Shown here: positions 11,701 through 22,568 of the stretch, piece by piece
Layout of the letters: every line of letters starts with the position of its first letter
Numbering within the stretch: the first letter of the stretch is position 1
NCBI GenBank assembly: GCA_027422505.1
Contig: JAPQWV010000365.1
Coordinates: 372,001-436,000, forward strand
Origin: Craterostigma plantagineum
Lineage: Eukaryota; Streptophyta; Magnoliopsida; Lamiales; Linderniaceae
Length of the DNA: 64,000 bases
Direction of reading: 5' to 3'
Made by a program: the position numbers and the translations under genes
Notes under the pieces: generated by a model
Databases searched by the model: none
What the model was told of the DNA's origin: nothing
What the model saw: the letters and a program-made list of their open reading frames with translations, nothing else

Positions 11701-14700
11701 AGCTCATATCCTCATCATAGTGGGAGGCCCAGATGGCGGGGACTCACACAGAGCGGGAAGTCGTATGCTAGAATGAGAGATAGAGGAAAGGCCCAGACAG
11801 AAGGCAGCTTGGTGGGTCAGATGGAGACCACATGGAACATACAGTTTGGAGCACAGGATGAGGTCGATGTCGTTCGGCCCCATAACGACGCTCTCGTGAT
11901 TACCACGGACGTGGCAGGATATAACGTGTCACGAGTGTTCATAGATGGGGGTAGTTCAGCAGATATCCTATTCTTAGACTGCTTCAAGCAGATGAAGTTG
12001 GGAACGGAGCTGAAACCGGTGGCCACTTCCTTATACGGATTCGGTGGAGCTGGTATACAGCCGTTAGGCCAAGTTACACTTCCCGTGGGACTAGGAGAAG
12101 CACCTAGGCGGGTGGTACGGATGGTTAACTTCCTGGTTGTCGATGCTACTTCTTCATATAATATCATATTGGGGCGGCCAGCCATAAATGGATTCAGGGC
12201 AGTACCTTCGACGTACCACTTGAAGATCAAATTCCCAGTAGGAGACCAGGTGGGGGAGGTCTCAGGAGACCAGGTTAGCTCTCGTCGTTGTTATGCCAAT
12301 GAGGTTAAGGTTGTGACAGGAGGAAAGGAGAAAGATGGAGTTGAGGCCAAACAAGCAAAACGAACGAAGTTAGAGCTGGAAGACGGGGAGCCTACGAGGT
12401 TGCAGCCCCAACCTGATGAAGAACTGCTGACAGTGGAACTTTACCCAGGAAGGGAGGGTTTCACCACTCAGGTGGGAACGAAGATGGATAAGGAGATTGC
12501 ATCGCAGCTGGTCGAATGCCTTAGGAGGAATGCCGACCTCTTCGCCTTTTCGCCAGCAGACATGACCGGGGTGGACCCGAGGATAGCCATGCACCACTTG
12601 AACATAATCCCGGGTAGCCACCCGGTGAAACAGAGACTCCGACAGTTCGGAGCCGAAAGGGATCAAGACATCAGGACGGAAGTGGAGAAGTTGCTTAAAG
12701 CCGGACACGTCAGAGAGATACAGTTTCCCACCTGGTTGGCCAATGTCGTCATGGTCAAAAAAGGAAATGGGTCCTGGAGGATGTGTGTAGACTTCCGGGA
12801 CCTCAACAAAGCTTGTCCTAAGGATCACTATCCTTTACCAAGGATAGATCAGCTGGTAGATTCCACCTCTGGATGTGAAATGTTAAGCATGATGGACGCT
12901 TATCAGGGGTATCACCAGATTAAGCTGAACCGGAGGACGTGGATAAAGTTTGCTTTGTCACGGCAGGTGGCACGTATGGTTATGTCCGGATGCCCTTTGG
13001 ACTCAAGAACGCAGGAGCTACCTACCAACGGATGGTTGATACGGTGTTTAAGAGCCAGTTGGGTCGTAACATGGAGGTATACGTGGATGACATGTTAGTT
13101 AAATCAACTTGGGCCAAGGATCATGTAGCGTACTTAGAAGAAGCCTTCCAGACCATCCGGACCTGTGGAATGAAACTGAACCCTGCGAAGTGTACCTTTG
13201 GGGTGCAGTCGGGGAAGTTCCTGGGGTATATGGTAACCAAGAGGGGGATCGAGGTGAACCCCAATAAGGTGAAGGCCATACTGGAAATGCAGCCGCCGCG
13301 GAACATCAAGGAGGTTCAACGCTTAACGGGAAGGTTGGCGGCACTCAGCAGATTCATCGCCAAGTCCGCAGATAAAAGCCTACCCTTCTTCAGAATACTC
13401 CGAAAAGGATGCCTGTTCGAATGGACAGAAGAATGCCAGTCGGCATTCGAGGGGCTAAGAAATTACTTGCACAACATGCCGCTATTGACCAAGCCCTTGC
13501 CTGGAGATGAACTAATCTTGTATTTTTCTACAGGAGAGCAGGCCGTGAGTTCGGTTCTCCTGAAAGAGGAGGGTGACACCCAGAAGCCGGTGTACTTCGT
13601 GAGTAAAACAATGCAGGGAGCCGAAAGCAGGTACTCCGAGATCGAGAAGGCCGCCTTGGCAGTAATGGTGTCGGTTCGGAGGCTGCGCCCCTATTTCCTA
13701 TCTCATAAAGTACGGGTACGTACCAATTTATTATTGAAACAAACCCTGAGTAGGCCAGACCTTTCTGGAAGAATGGTCAAGTGGGCAGTTGAGTTGGGCG
13801 AATACGATGTTGAGTTCAAAAGGCGACCCGCCATTAAGGGACAGGCCTTGTCGGACTTTCTGTTAGAATCTACCCGAGGAGAGGTGTCACCAAGTTGGAA
13901 AGCTTATGTGGATGGCTCATCCACAGCAACTGGGGCCGGGGCAGGAGTCCTCGTCATTACGCCCGAAGGGGACGAACTACAATTCGCGGTGACATTTGAC
14001 TTTCCAGCGTCTAATAATGAGGCTGAGTATGAGGCCCTGGTGAAAGGGATGGAGATCCTTAACAATCTGGGAGCTACCGCAGTAGTCATATATTCGGATT
14101 CCCAGCTGGTAACTCAGCAAGTCCAAGGGAACTACGAGGCTAAGAATGAGAAAATGGTGAGGTACGCTGAGCGAGTGGGAAAGCTAAAAGCCTCTTTCGA
14201 CAGCTTCGAGATACGGCAGATCCCCCGAGAGGAGAACGGACGGGCGGATTCCTTGGCAAAGTTGGCTAGCGCCGCAATCCCTGAGGGGACCCGAAAGGTG
14301 ACGATGCTGACAGCTAGCCGAGAGAACCGGATGGAGCAGGTGGGATGTATAGGAGAGGAAGAAGATTGGAGGGCTCCTATCCTGGAAGCCTTGCTTGATC
14401 CTACACACAAGGACGCAGGTAAGTTTCGGCAAAAGTTCTGCCTCATCGGAGGGGAGTTATACAAAAGGACTTTTGTACATCCCTACGCTCGATGCCTGTC
14501 CAAAAAGGAAGGGATGTCGGTGTTGGAAGAGGTGCATGAAGGGTGTGCTGGCGACCATGCCGGGTACAAGGCGGTAGCTCGAAGAGTAGTCCGGGCCGGG
14601 TACTTCTGGCCGACCCTATTGAGGGATGCTAAGGAGCTGGTCAGACGATGCGAAAGCTGCCAGAAACACGGCCCGAGGATCCACGTACCCGCGGAAGAAC

Positions 14701-17700
14701 TGGGGTTGATGCATTCCCCTTGTCCATTTGACAAATGGGGAATAGACATAGTCGGGCCTATGCCGGTCGCCAAGGCTCAGAAAAAGTTCATCATAGTCGC
14801 CGTCGACTATTTCAGCAAATGGGTAGAAGCCAAGGCAGTGGCCAAGATCGATGAAACTAACGTGATAGATTTCTTGTGGCATAACATTTGTTGTAGGTTT
14901 GGAGCCCCTCGAATCCTGATCTCCGATAATGGCACGCAGTTCTGTGGAGCCCGAGTCCGTGAGTTCTGCACGGGGATGAAGATACAGCAGAGGTTCGTCT
15001 CAGTAGGACACCCTCAAGCTAATGGACAAGTGGAGGTCACCAATCGCACCATCCTCCACGGGATCAAGGCCAGATTGGACCAGGAGGGTGGTAAATGGTT
15101 AGAGTCCCTTGACCCCGTGTTATGGGCATACCGCGTCACTCCGCGAGAAGCTACGGACGAAACACCTTTCCAATTAGTCTATGGATCCGCCGCCCTGATA
15201 CCCGTGGAGATAGGGATGGAGACGCATAGGGTCATCCACTATGAAGAGGAGCAGAACGCACGGCTCCGAAGAGAAGATCTGGACTTAATAGGGGAAATCA
15301 GGGAGCTAGCCTTGGTAAGGATGGAAAAATACAAGAGTCGAGTAAAAGCGGCTTACGACCGGAGAGTAAGGCCTCGACAATTCCAAGTGGGAGACTTAAT
15401 CTTGAGGAGAGCCGATGTACTTAAGCCGCTGAAGAAGATAGACTCGACATGGGAGGGTCCTTATAAAGTGGCCCGCGTTTTGGGAGGCGGCGCATACGAA
15501 TTGGAGGATGTGGATGGGCGCAGAATACCCCGCCCATGGAACATCTCAAAACTCAAGAGGTATTACGCTTAGTAAGGGGTTGGAAGGTTGTATATAAATC
15601 AAACAGGAAGGTGTACTCTTTTTCCTTCGCCAAGGTTTTATCCCAAGGGGGTTTTACTTGGCAAGGTTTTAACGAGGCACCATCCATTGAATGAAATGGT
15701 TTTTCAGAAACTCGTGTCTTGATGGCCCCTCTCCCAAAATTGATAACCACGAATCCTGTCTACGGACTGCCCTGGATTCCCTAATGGCCCAGACGTGGCC
15801 GCGCAGATTGCGCACCTATAGCCCAGATGTGGCTGGCCCAGAAGTGGCCGCGCGGATTGCCCACCTATAGCCCAGATGTGGCTGGCCCAGACGTGGCCGC
15901 GCAGATGGCGCACCTATAGCCCAGATGTGGCTGGCCCAGACGTGGCCGCGCAGATTGCGCACCTATAGCCCAGATGTGGCTGGCCCAGACGTGGCCGCGC
16001 AGATTGCGCACCTATAGCCCAGATGTGGCTGGCCCAGAAGTGGCCGCGCGGATTGCGCACCTATAGCCCAGATGTGGCGGGCCCAGACGTGGCCGCGCAG
16101 ATGGCGCACCTATAGCCCAGATGTGGCTGGCCTAGACGTGGCCGCGCAGAATGCGCACCTATAGCCCAGACGTGGCTGGCCCAGAAGTGGCCGCGCAGAT
16201 TGCGCACCTGTAGCCCAGATGTGGCTAGCCCAGAAGTGGCCGCGCAGATTGCGCACCTGTAGCCCAGATGTGGCCGCGCAGATTGCGCACCTTTAACCCA
16301 GATGGGGCTAGCCCAGACGCGGCCGTAAAGATGCATACTCATGAGCACTAGATGCAGTTATGCAGGTGACTTCTATACGGGTTCACCAATACCTAACGAA
16401 CTTGGCAAAAAAGTCGAACAAGGCCAGCGTTTGAGGTACCACTAAATCCCCAGGTACGCGTTTCTGTTGGTTAATATTTCCCTGAGGAGGAATTTCGAGA
16501 CGAGCACAGCCTGATGGAATAATAATGGGGAAGAATAAGGCTGGTTAGTCGAAAGGAACGCTCTCGGTGTACTTCGAATACGCTGACAGACTTCAGCACT
16601 ATTCGAAGTAGGGGGAGTAGAGAGTGGTAGTAATGTAGAACCTCAGCGTAAATGGCCCAAAGTATTTAAATCTGGATGCGATTAAGTTGGGAGGCAAGCG
16701 AGAAAGGAAGGAAAATACGCCACAACACTACGCATACGGAAAAAGGAACAGCAACAAGTGTTCAGAAGAACAGCAACAAGTGTTCAAAACAGGAAAATAA
16801 CAAAAGAGGTCCGAAAAAGGAAAAAACAACATTGATTGTTCGAAAAACAGAGTAGTAAGCTAAGAAGGTGGGGCAACAGAACCGGCCGTGGAGTCGGGGA
16901 CCTCTGAAGTAGCAGATGACTCAAGCTGCTCTAATTCGGAGAGCTGACCCAGAAGGACCTCAGGCGAGACCTCCAGCAAAGTGGGGGAGCAGTGAGGCAC
17001 CCTGGCAGACCAGAAGCCCGGATTAGGTGGCGCTTCCGGATTTCCCTTAAAAGTTGGAGGGGCACTCATAGCTTCCATCGCTGCGTCCAGAGTAGAGGTG
17101 GGCTCGCGTCCGGCAGCAAAACCTCCCAAGAAGTAGTGCTGCATGAAAGGTGCGAAGTCCACCAGAGAGAGGGTGTCACACAGATAGCCCTCATGCCAGC
17201 TCTGGCTCAGCTGAGCAAGGAACTTCATACCAAGAGGCGAACCCATAAGGTACTTCTGGCAGAGCTGGACTCCTTTCAGCTGTCCCGCAGAATGACTATC
17301 CCCAACCTTGGCGGTGAAGGCTTGCTCCAACTCAGCCCTCAGGGTTCTCTCTCTCTCAGCCAACAGTTCCTTGGCCCTCAGCTCGATTTGAGCTTGCTGT
17401 GCATCTATGAGCTGATGCAGACGGGTCGTAAGCTCAGCCTCCTTAGCAGCAAGAGCAGCTGCACTCTCCACCTCCAACTGACGGGACTTCTCTAAAGCTA
17501 AGTCCTTTGCACGAACCTCACACTCATCCTTCTCTTTTTTAAGCTCTTCCTCCAACTGAGCGATCTTTAAGTCCCGCTCCTCAATTATCTCAAGCATGTT
17601 GTTCCCAGGAGAGACGGGACCACCGGGTGCCAAGCCCCGATGGGAGGTCGCAGACAAGAGAGTAGGCAGCAAAGAGGACAGCTGAGACAACCAAGCCCGA

Positions 17701-20700
17701 ATCAACAAAGTACAAAAAATATATAGTTAACAAAAGGAGGCCAAGGGAGAGAGTTACCTCGGCCCAATGATGGGCGGCGAGCTCAGCGACAGAAGCGTCA
17801 GATCGGCGACGGAGCGCCTTCTGCTGTTCGAGAGGCACGATGGCCTGGATGAACTTCATCTTCTCCTCAGGACTCAATGAGTCATAACTGTTGGGCATGT
17901 CCAGCACCATCTTCCCGTCAGCCCGCTGAGTAATACCCCACTCAGAGCTTTGGTGGACAAAAGGGGCAAACTCAGAAGTGTCAGGAGAGGGAGAGGTTGT
18001 CTCCACACGTGGCCTCTTCCCCTTTGCCACGGCAGTCTTCTTCTTTTTCTTCTTGGGAGGCACCGGCGAGGCATCTTTCTTGCTCGCATCACCTTCTGAG
18101 TCAGATATCACCACATGAGGAGATGATGATCCAACAGGAGATTTCTCTCTCGCTTCCGAAGCTGGCAGGTCAGTCTCATCAAGACCTGCTGAGGAGTGAG
18201 GCACAGCTGGAACTTCGGATTCTTCTTGTTTCACAGGAAGGGCACGGAACGCATCTCTCCAAGAGAATGACATATCTGCAAAAAGCATATTAAGTTAGAG
18301 AGGAAAGTCTAAAAAGGAGGCCAGGAAGCAGGAGGGAAACCTGCTTACCCTTGGGATCGAAGGGTAGAAACTTTGAGGAGAGGCTGAAATGATGGAGAAG
18401 GCCAGGATAGGTTACCAACTCAACCATGTTAAATTTCCTTTCAGGGGCTCTGACATTTAAGAGGTTGAGAGCCGCCTCATTCTCCTCTGAACACTCAGGC
18501 TGGACCTCTGGTAGTCTCGGGGGTACTTGATGAACCCAATGGCGATGGGGAAAGTCCCAGCCACTATCTGTGGGGGCTACGAAGAAGTAGAAAGGATGCC
18601 ACTCCTTGTCTTTGTGGGTACCTCTGCTGAGGAAGTGTACGAGGCCGCGCGGATTCGCGCACAGATAAAAGAAGGGGGGAGCAGATTTAAGCTGAAACTG
18701 GGAGAGAACAAGTTCTACAGAAGGTCTCCCACCTGCAGCAGTGACCAGGACATAAAAAGCTGCCAGCTGACGAATGGAAGAAGGACTGAGCTGGTTCAAG
18801 GGTATACGATAAGCCTGCGACACTGCAGCAAAAAAGGGATGAACTGGGAAGCGTAAGCCGGCCCTTATCTGACTCTCCCAGAAGGCAAGGGCCGGAGAAG
18901 GCGGAAAGTTGGCACGCTGGTTAGGATTTGGGATGAAAACGTGAAAGTTAGGGCTGTGAAAACCCTCTGGAACGAGCTTCTCTAGGCGTCGATACGTCGA
19001 CTTGGACGCACCGAACGTTTTCCAATCATCTGCGCCGGCGCTACCTCCGGCAGTACTTCGCGAACGGGTTTGACGAGAGGTAGACGAATCGGGGGCTGGC
19101 GGCGCTGGCGTCGGCGCGGCCGAAGAGGTGTCGGCAGGAGCGTGAGAGGAAGAAGGCTGAGGGAGATCAGGCGCCGCCGCATTTGGCGAAGGGGCCTTCC
19201 GCTTTGTCCCCCTTTTGGCGGCATCACCTGGCGCAGTGGAGGACGTGGATACGTCCGGCGACGCCGCGCAAGCCGCGCGAGCACTCTCAGTAGCAGCAGA
19301 ATCAGACATATCTTCGACGCATAAAAGGGGGGAAATACGGAAACTAAGGGCGAATCGGCGAAAACAGGGGAAAATAACGAGAAGGAGGAACGAAAGCGTA
19401 CCTGAATGAGCAGTAGACGAAGAAGAAAGCCGAGCGAGATGCGATTTCTGGGCACTGTGCGATTGGGGGTAAGGAGACGATGAAAACCCTAGAAAGACGA
19501 TTGAGGTCTCGTTTTTTTTGCTAAGTATGGAGAGTTATGTCGAAAAAGGGGGGAAAATGAAAAAGAAACTGCCTCGAGGAATTCAAAAAGCAGAGGTGAC
19601 AGGTAGGGACACGTGTCACCCTACGGACGCTGTTTTCTTCTGCACAGCGTGCAGGACCTGTCCAATCAGCATAAATGCGACACAGACCGATTAAAGAGTC
19701 CAAGAGCACTAAGGAGGAGGAATGCTCCTTCAAATGTACTCCGAACCGTACTACTTAGCGTATTACACTTCGGAGTAGGGGGACTGGATGATAGGGGTGA
19801 ACTTTAGCCTAGCATTCCTCCTTACCCGGACACCTGAAGATAGTGACTTTTGGGACATATGTCCAGAGGGGTAGTACACGTGGGGACCTGTGACCCTGTA
19901 CGGAAAAGGTGAAGTGGGCCCCAGCAGCAAAGCAACTTGAGCGGGAAATATTGGATAAGGGCCGACCAGGGAACACGTGGCATTTTGTGATTGGATGACA
20001 TTATAAATAGAGGAGGCGCGCGTCAGTCTGACAACAGTACGATCGCAGGTGCTGTCTCCTCCCAGGATGTACTGCCTGTCGCTGTCAAGTGGTCCTGGGA
20101 GTATGCCAGCTCGGCAAACAAAGGGAATTTGGGTATATGTGAATAGAGAGAGACGAGATCAAGGCAAGAATCAACATAACACCAAGACACTTAGATATTT
20201 TCTACATCATTCATCTTCTTCATCCATTCTTTCACCATGAAAGCACTGTAACGAGCGAAGTGAGTCTGTGTGTGTATTTCGTGACTGTGACTAGTGGATA
20301 CTGTTTCCGGCGGCCCGTGGATGTAGGACATCTGTCCGAACCACGTTAAATCCTTGTCTCTCTCATTCATTTCCTTCATAGCACTAAAGTATAAACCCTA
20401 AAACACTCCAAGAACATCAAGGCCCAGTCCGTCTTACCCATCACCGCCTTTCCCGAACCAAATATCGTTGATCGGGGTCATACCCGCATCAATACCACTT
20501 TTGATAATCCCATTCAACAGAAGCCAACAAGACATCTACCATGGACGACAGAGTGAAGACCATACACATTAGCTCTCTCATCTTAGCAGCAAAGAGTCCA
20601 TTTTTCTACAAGGTAACAATAAATTCCCTCAAGATTGCACCCTTTTCGCCTTTCTCGGGCATTATCAATAACGTAATGAAGATGGGCCAAAAATGCAAAC

Positions 20701-20780
20701 TACTCTGTATAGTTGTTCAGCAACACGCATGCTAAAGGTTCAGACCAGCGGAGTGTAACCCTAAGAATCCATGCCAATGG

Positions 20781-20831
<51 letters not shown>

Positions 20832-22091
20832 TGCACCTCCCATTGCCTTTTAATCTGTAAAAGTTTACTTCACCGAAGTTCGCCCTTTTCGCCTTCTTTT
20901 TAACTATTTCTGCCCCATCTTCATACTTAATCCAACAGAGGAGGATGGAATAGTGGACTTGCTTAACTTCATGTACTGCAATACTCTAAAAGGAACTACG
21001 CCCACAGCCATATTGAATGTGTTGATGGCTGCCGACAAATTTGAGGTTGAATCTTGCGTTAAGCATTGCAGCAAACTTCTGCAGAAATTACGAATGTCTT
21101 GCGAATCCGCTCTGCTTTATTTGGACCTTCCCTCGAAGCTTCGAAAGGGTGACACGGTTAAGCCCCTCGCCGATGCAGCCAAGAATTCCCTAGCAGCGCT
21201 GTTCAAGGACATCAACAAGTAAATACTGCTGCACATCTCTGTAGGAATCACCCCATTTCTTGACTGCAATAAACCTTCCACGCATCACACGAATCCCCTT
21301 TGTTCATCTTCCTTCTCAGGTGTCAAGAAGAGGTGCTGAACCTGCTTTTACTGGGATTCGAAGCTGTCCTATCGAGCGACGCCTTACAAGTCGCTACAGA
21401 GGACGACATCCTCTTCCTTGCCCTAAAATGGGCTATGAAGCACTACCGTAAATTGGAAGAACGAAAGGAGATCTTAACCTCCCGCCTCCTCTGCTGCGTT
21501 CGCTTCGCTTACCTGAGCGGCCGTGTCCTAGACAGCTTCCTACGCTGCTCGGGAATCAGCCTAGTGCCGAAGTCCGTCCTACGCGCCCTCGTCTGCGGAG
21601 CCAATTTCCGGCCGGGATCGTCGAATCCGCCGCCGCAGCCGCGCGGTTACAGCCGGCGGCCGATGAAGGTCGTGGAGCTCGAATCGCCACATCAGCAGCG
21701 CATCTGCTTCCTAGATCTGAGGCGCGAGGAGGTCGCACGGCTCTTCCCTTCGGGCCTCGTTCGCTCGCAGGTGTTCAGCCTCGGCGGACAGGAGTTTTTC
21801 TTGTCCGGAGCATGCTGCGGCTCCGTCGCCGGCGCGCCGTCCTTTGGCCTTTTCCTGGCGATGCGTGGCAGGAATGGCTCGGCGTCGCTGACGGTGAGCT
21901 GCGACTTTGCGGCGAGGGAGAAGAATTCTCTGAATTTCGTGATTGTTTTCCAGGTGAGGCACACGTTCGCCGGCGAATCTGATTACGGCGCCTGGAATTT
22001 GTTCGGCATGCCCTGGGCGGCGTTTATCGCCGATAGTAGTCCTTGTTTTATAGATGGTGTTTTGCATCTCATGGCTATCATAACTATTTAA
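8739..22091 (+). CDS. BTB/POZ-BACK protein, LRB/POB1-like (copy A), 466 aa, with an 11.6-kb retrotransposon-bearing intron
   Basis: Substrate adaptor of the LRB/POB1 family; these recruit CUL3 ubiquitin ligases, and LRB1/2 target phytochrome partners. Exons: 8739-8928, 20521-20612, 20713-20779, 20939-21218, 21320-22091; phases 1,0,1,2 link into one 467-codon frame. Exon 1 encodes GFALDQVRFSDSVLRIE. The BTB core starts at [20 protein letters not shown] and continues through VDLLNFMYCNTL and [16 protein letters not shown] follows (EEVLNLLLLGFEAVL), then the family tail FLDLRREEVARLFPSG and ending DGVLHLMAIITI. Intron 1 contains a complete Tat retrotransposon (9041-20491) in the same orientation. 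The homologue of paralogue B exon 2 (an acidic linker) is missing, yet the frame is kept because both flanking junctions are phase 1. Exon borders and frame look intact; whether the long intron is spliced out is unknown. Confidence 0.8.
9041..9743 (+). repeat. 5' LTR (703 bp) with promoter TATA box
   Basis: Starts TGATAGGGG and ends CGCATCA. A TATAAATA box at 9254-9261 follows a CCAAT-type motif (gattgg, inverted), so transcription probably starts near 9285. Small open frames inside the LTR occur identically in the 3' LTR and are not genes. Confidence 0.95.
9746..9760 (+). other. Primer-binding site, tRNA-Asp-like
   Basis: Two bases after the 5' LTR the sequence reads TGGCGCCGTCTGTGG. Its first nine bases complement the 3' end of plant tRNA-Asp (ACGGCGCCA). 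The tRNA assignment rests on that short match. Confidence 0.65.
9953..11776 (+). CDS. Retrotransposon gag polyprotein, 607 aa
   Basis: Structural protein of the particle. A disordered, Pro/Ala/Glu-rich N-terminus (about 1-220) is followed by the retrotransposon gag domain (about 260-430), recognisable from AQQWFSQLEPEVIHSFEEF, FASARKPPKSD, RPDESLRSYIRRFN and ALVHGLQ. Near the C-terminus FCRYHNEYGHHTDNCTHLK is the C/H-rich knuckle typical of Tat gags. The frame is uninterrupted from ATG 9953. Its stop overlaps the pol start as ATGA at 11773-11776, so pol lies in another frame. Confidence 0.92.
   Translation: MEEQPSLAQNLQGRFEEAAGKSGESPAPAPTLASPIEAPVVTPLPTFAGPSGAIPPQTPVTMTVEQLDLLVKNAVDAAIAAKKARSKGKRKQPFSVPVRTSEGHVSEWEETVGENMVAGEEALRRPPDRDSPRREATQEERDVGPQAPTRGRGGPSRGVQEGPVNPRNAVPPMTMASGHLVEGEEKAGEHQVEVRSYGMHGREGGVSSQGQELRRQVSDLRKVLDEIRNKTTRPHLRGLYQAGTPLAKGLLEGEVALNFKQLPYEYDGTTDPEEHVLRFKNTILLHNFSEGVKCRVFLTTLVRAAQQWFSQLEPEVIHSFEEFREMFINQFASARKPPKSDMSLFQIKQRPDESLRSYIRRFNVAALEVPSATTSVKINALVHGLQVGDFFASLSKKPPQTFEELLGRADKYINLEESRLAKIREGTPRVMPKKEVQSHNRSRADVRVTHPPAIRRPMAGGANRFPPRYQKYTPLRANLEEVLAVASRHPDMRYPRVNPRGHPKPTSGPFCRYHNEYGHHTDNCTHLKNEIERLIKAGHLKEFIYRDRGPVPPTQPREREGPLPDKGKQPMMEPNRPGPSQPRAHILIIVGGPDGGDSHRAGSRMLE
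11773..15572 (+). pseudogene. Retrotransposon pol (PR-RT-RH-aRH-INT) with one frameshift in RT
   Basis: First frame, 11773-13098: aspartic protease (VFIDGGSSADILF, later IILGRPAINGF) and the start of reverse transcriptase (VKKGNGSWRMCVDFRDLNKA, DAYQGYHQIKLN). The frame then breaks near 12930, where one base is missing in a short C run, and the coding signal continues in the frame 12939-15572. This part has RMPFGLKNAGATYQ, the YVDD active site, the Ty3 RNase H (ILYFSTGEQAVSSVLL), a second RNase H (KAYVDGSSTATGAGAG, NNEAEYEALVKG, IYSDSQLV), the integrase zinc finger (H..H and CESCQKHG), the catalytic D,D,E region (WGIDIVGPM, ISDNGTQFCG, GHPQANGQVEVTN) and the GPYKVARVLGGGAYEL tail. Apart from this break I saw no stop. 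A programmed shift is unlikely because the site lies inside the RT domain. Confidence 0.9.
15784..16330 (+). repeat. 49-bp minisatellite inside the retrotransposon, about 11 copies
   Basis: The unit contains GTGGCCGCGCAGATTGCGCA and CCTATAGCCCAGATGTGGC. Starts recur every 49 bp (for example cacctatag at 15813, 15862, 15911), with one shortened unit near 16262-16300. Copies vary slightly. It lies just after pol, in the hypervariable 3' region that in Tat elements is known to generate satellite DNA. Between here and the antisense gene (16331-16859) nothing else was recognised. Confidence 0.93.
16860..19309 (-). CDS. Antisense gene within the Tat element, plant transposon-protein (PF04195-like) plus coiled coil, 766 aa, 3 exons
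   Basis: Function unknown. Exons on the minus strand: 19309-18349, 18275-17758, 17681-16860. Both introns are short with GT-AG borders (acceptors TTTGCAG and GTCTCAG), and phases 1 and 0 join all three into a 767-codon frame, so this is probably a real spliced gene. The N-terminus is Ala/Ser/Pro-rich with a basic KRGTKRK. Residues about 110-310 (LVPEGFHSPNFHVFIPNPNQ, PFFAAVSQAYRIPLNQLSPS, PPFFYLCANPRGLVHFLSRG) resemble the 'putative gypsy type transposon' domain. Exon 2 has a second basic patch (PPKKKKKKTAVAKGKRPRVE). Exon 3 has a long Glu/Lys/Ala coiled coil (IAQLEEELKKEKDECEVRAK). Reverse-orientation extra genes in the same position are known in Grande-type Tat elements. The domain name is from memory. 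Confidence 0.75.
19772..19788 (+). other. Polypurine tract
   Basis: Purine-rich GGAGTAGGGGGACTGGA directly precedes the TG of the 3' LTR, where plus-strand DNA synthesis is primed. A similar G-rich stretch (gtagggggag) occurs near 16609. Confidence 0.75.
19789..20491 (+). repeat. 3' LTR (703 bp)
   Basis: Same length as the 5' LTR and no difference seen by eye, including the TATA box at 20002-20009. It ends CGCATCA and is followed by the target duplication ATACC. Exon 2 of the BTB gene begins only 30 bp further on. Confidence 0.95.
20785..20827. repeat. (AT)n microsatellite in an intron of BTB copy A
   Basis: More than 20 uninterrupted TA dinucleotides just inside the third intron. Confidence 0.9.
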
Positions 22092-22568
22092 AAAGCACTG
22101 TAATATATCTTCTAAGTTTCGTCGGCTCATTTTCATTATATCAAACCAATAAAAAATAAAAAATAGAAATACAGCCCACTAATAAAATGAGAAATACTTT
22201 ATTTTCACATCACATCATCTATACTATTTATCTATACTATTTATTAGTGGTCATGGGCTCTTAAAAACTGTTTTTTTTATTCTAATTTGGTGTATCAATT
22301 ACACCAAAATTCTTAGCCAATTTGACAGTTATTTAATAGAGAATAAGACCCTATCAAGAAAACTACCCCACTACCTATGTATTTGCGAATCTTGATTATT
22401 TATTTGACATGTGAAAAAAAAACTATTCTACAGTTTTAAAAAAATAACTGTGTGCACAGGTGTAGAATGTGCCTAACTATCTAGTTTAACTTATGTTATT
22501 ATTGTATACAAAGATGTTAAATTAATTACACATATTTTACACCCGTGGAATGCACAGACATAAAACAA

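Larger units (their letters stand above)
9041..20491 (+). mobile_element. Full-length Tat-lineage Ty3 LTR retrotransposon, 11,451 bp
   Basis: Bounded by two 703-bp LTRs (9041-9743, 19789-20491), each starting TG and ending CA. A perfect 5-bp target duplication ATACC lies at 9036-9040 and 20492-20496. Order: 5' LTR, primer-binding site, gag, pol (protease, reverse transcriptase, RNase H, second 'archaeal' RNase H, integrase), minisatellite, antisense gene, polypurine tract, 3' LTR. The second RNase H after the first marks the Tat/Ogre lineage of Ty3 elements. I saw no difference between the LTRs, so insertion is recent. It sits in intron 1 of the BTB gene. A one-base frame break in pol (near 12930) suggests it cannot make its own full polyprotein. 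Confidence 0.95.

Noticed and set aside
12900..13000. Programmed ribosomal frameshift in pol
   Set aside because: The break lies inside the RT domain between conserved motifs, with no slippery site seen; a one-base loss explains it.
15784..16330. CRISPR-like array
   Set aside because: Units are head-to-tail 49-bp copies with no unique spacers, and this is a plant nuclear genome.
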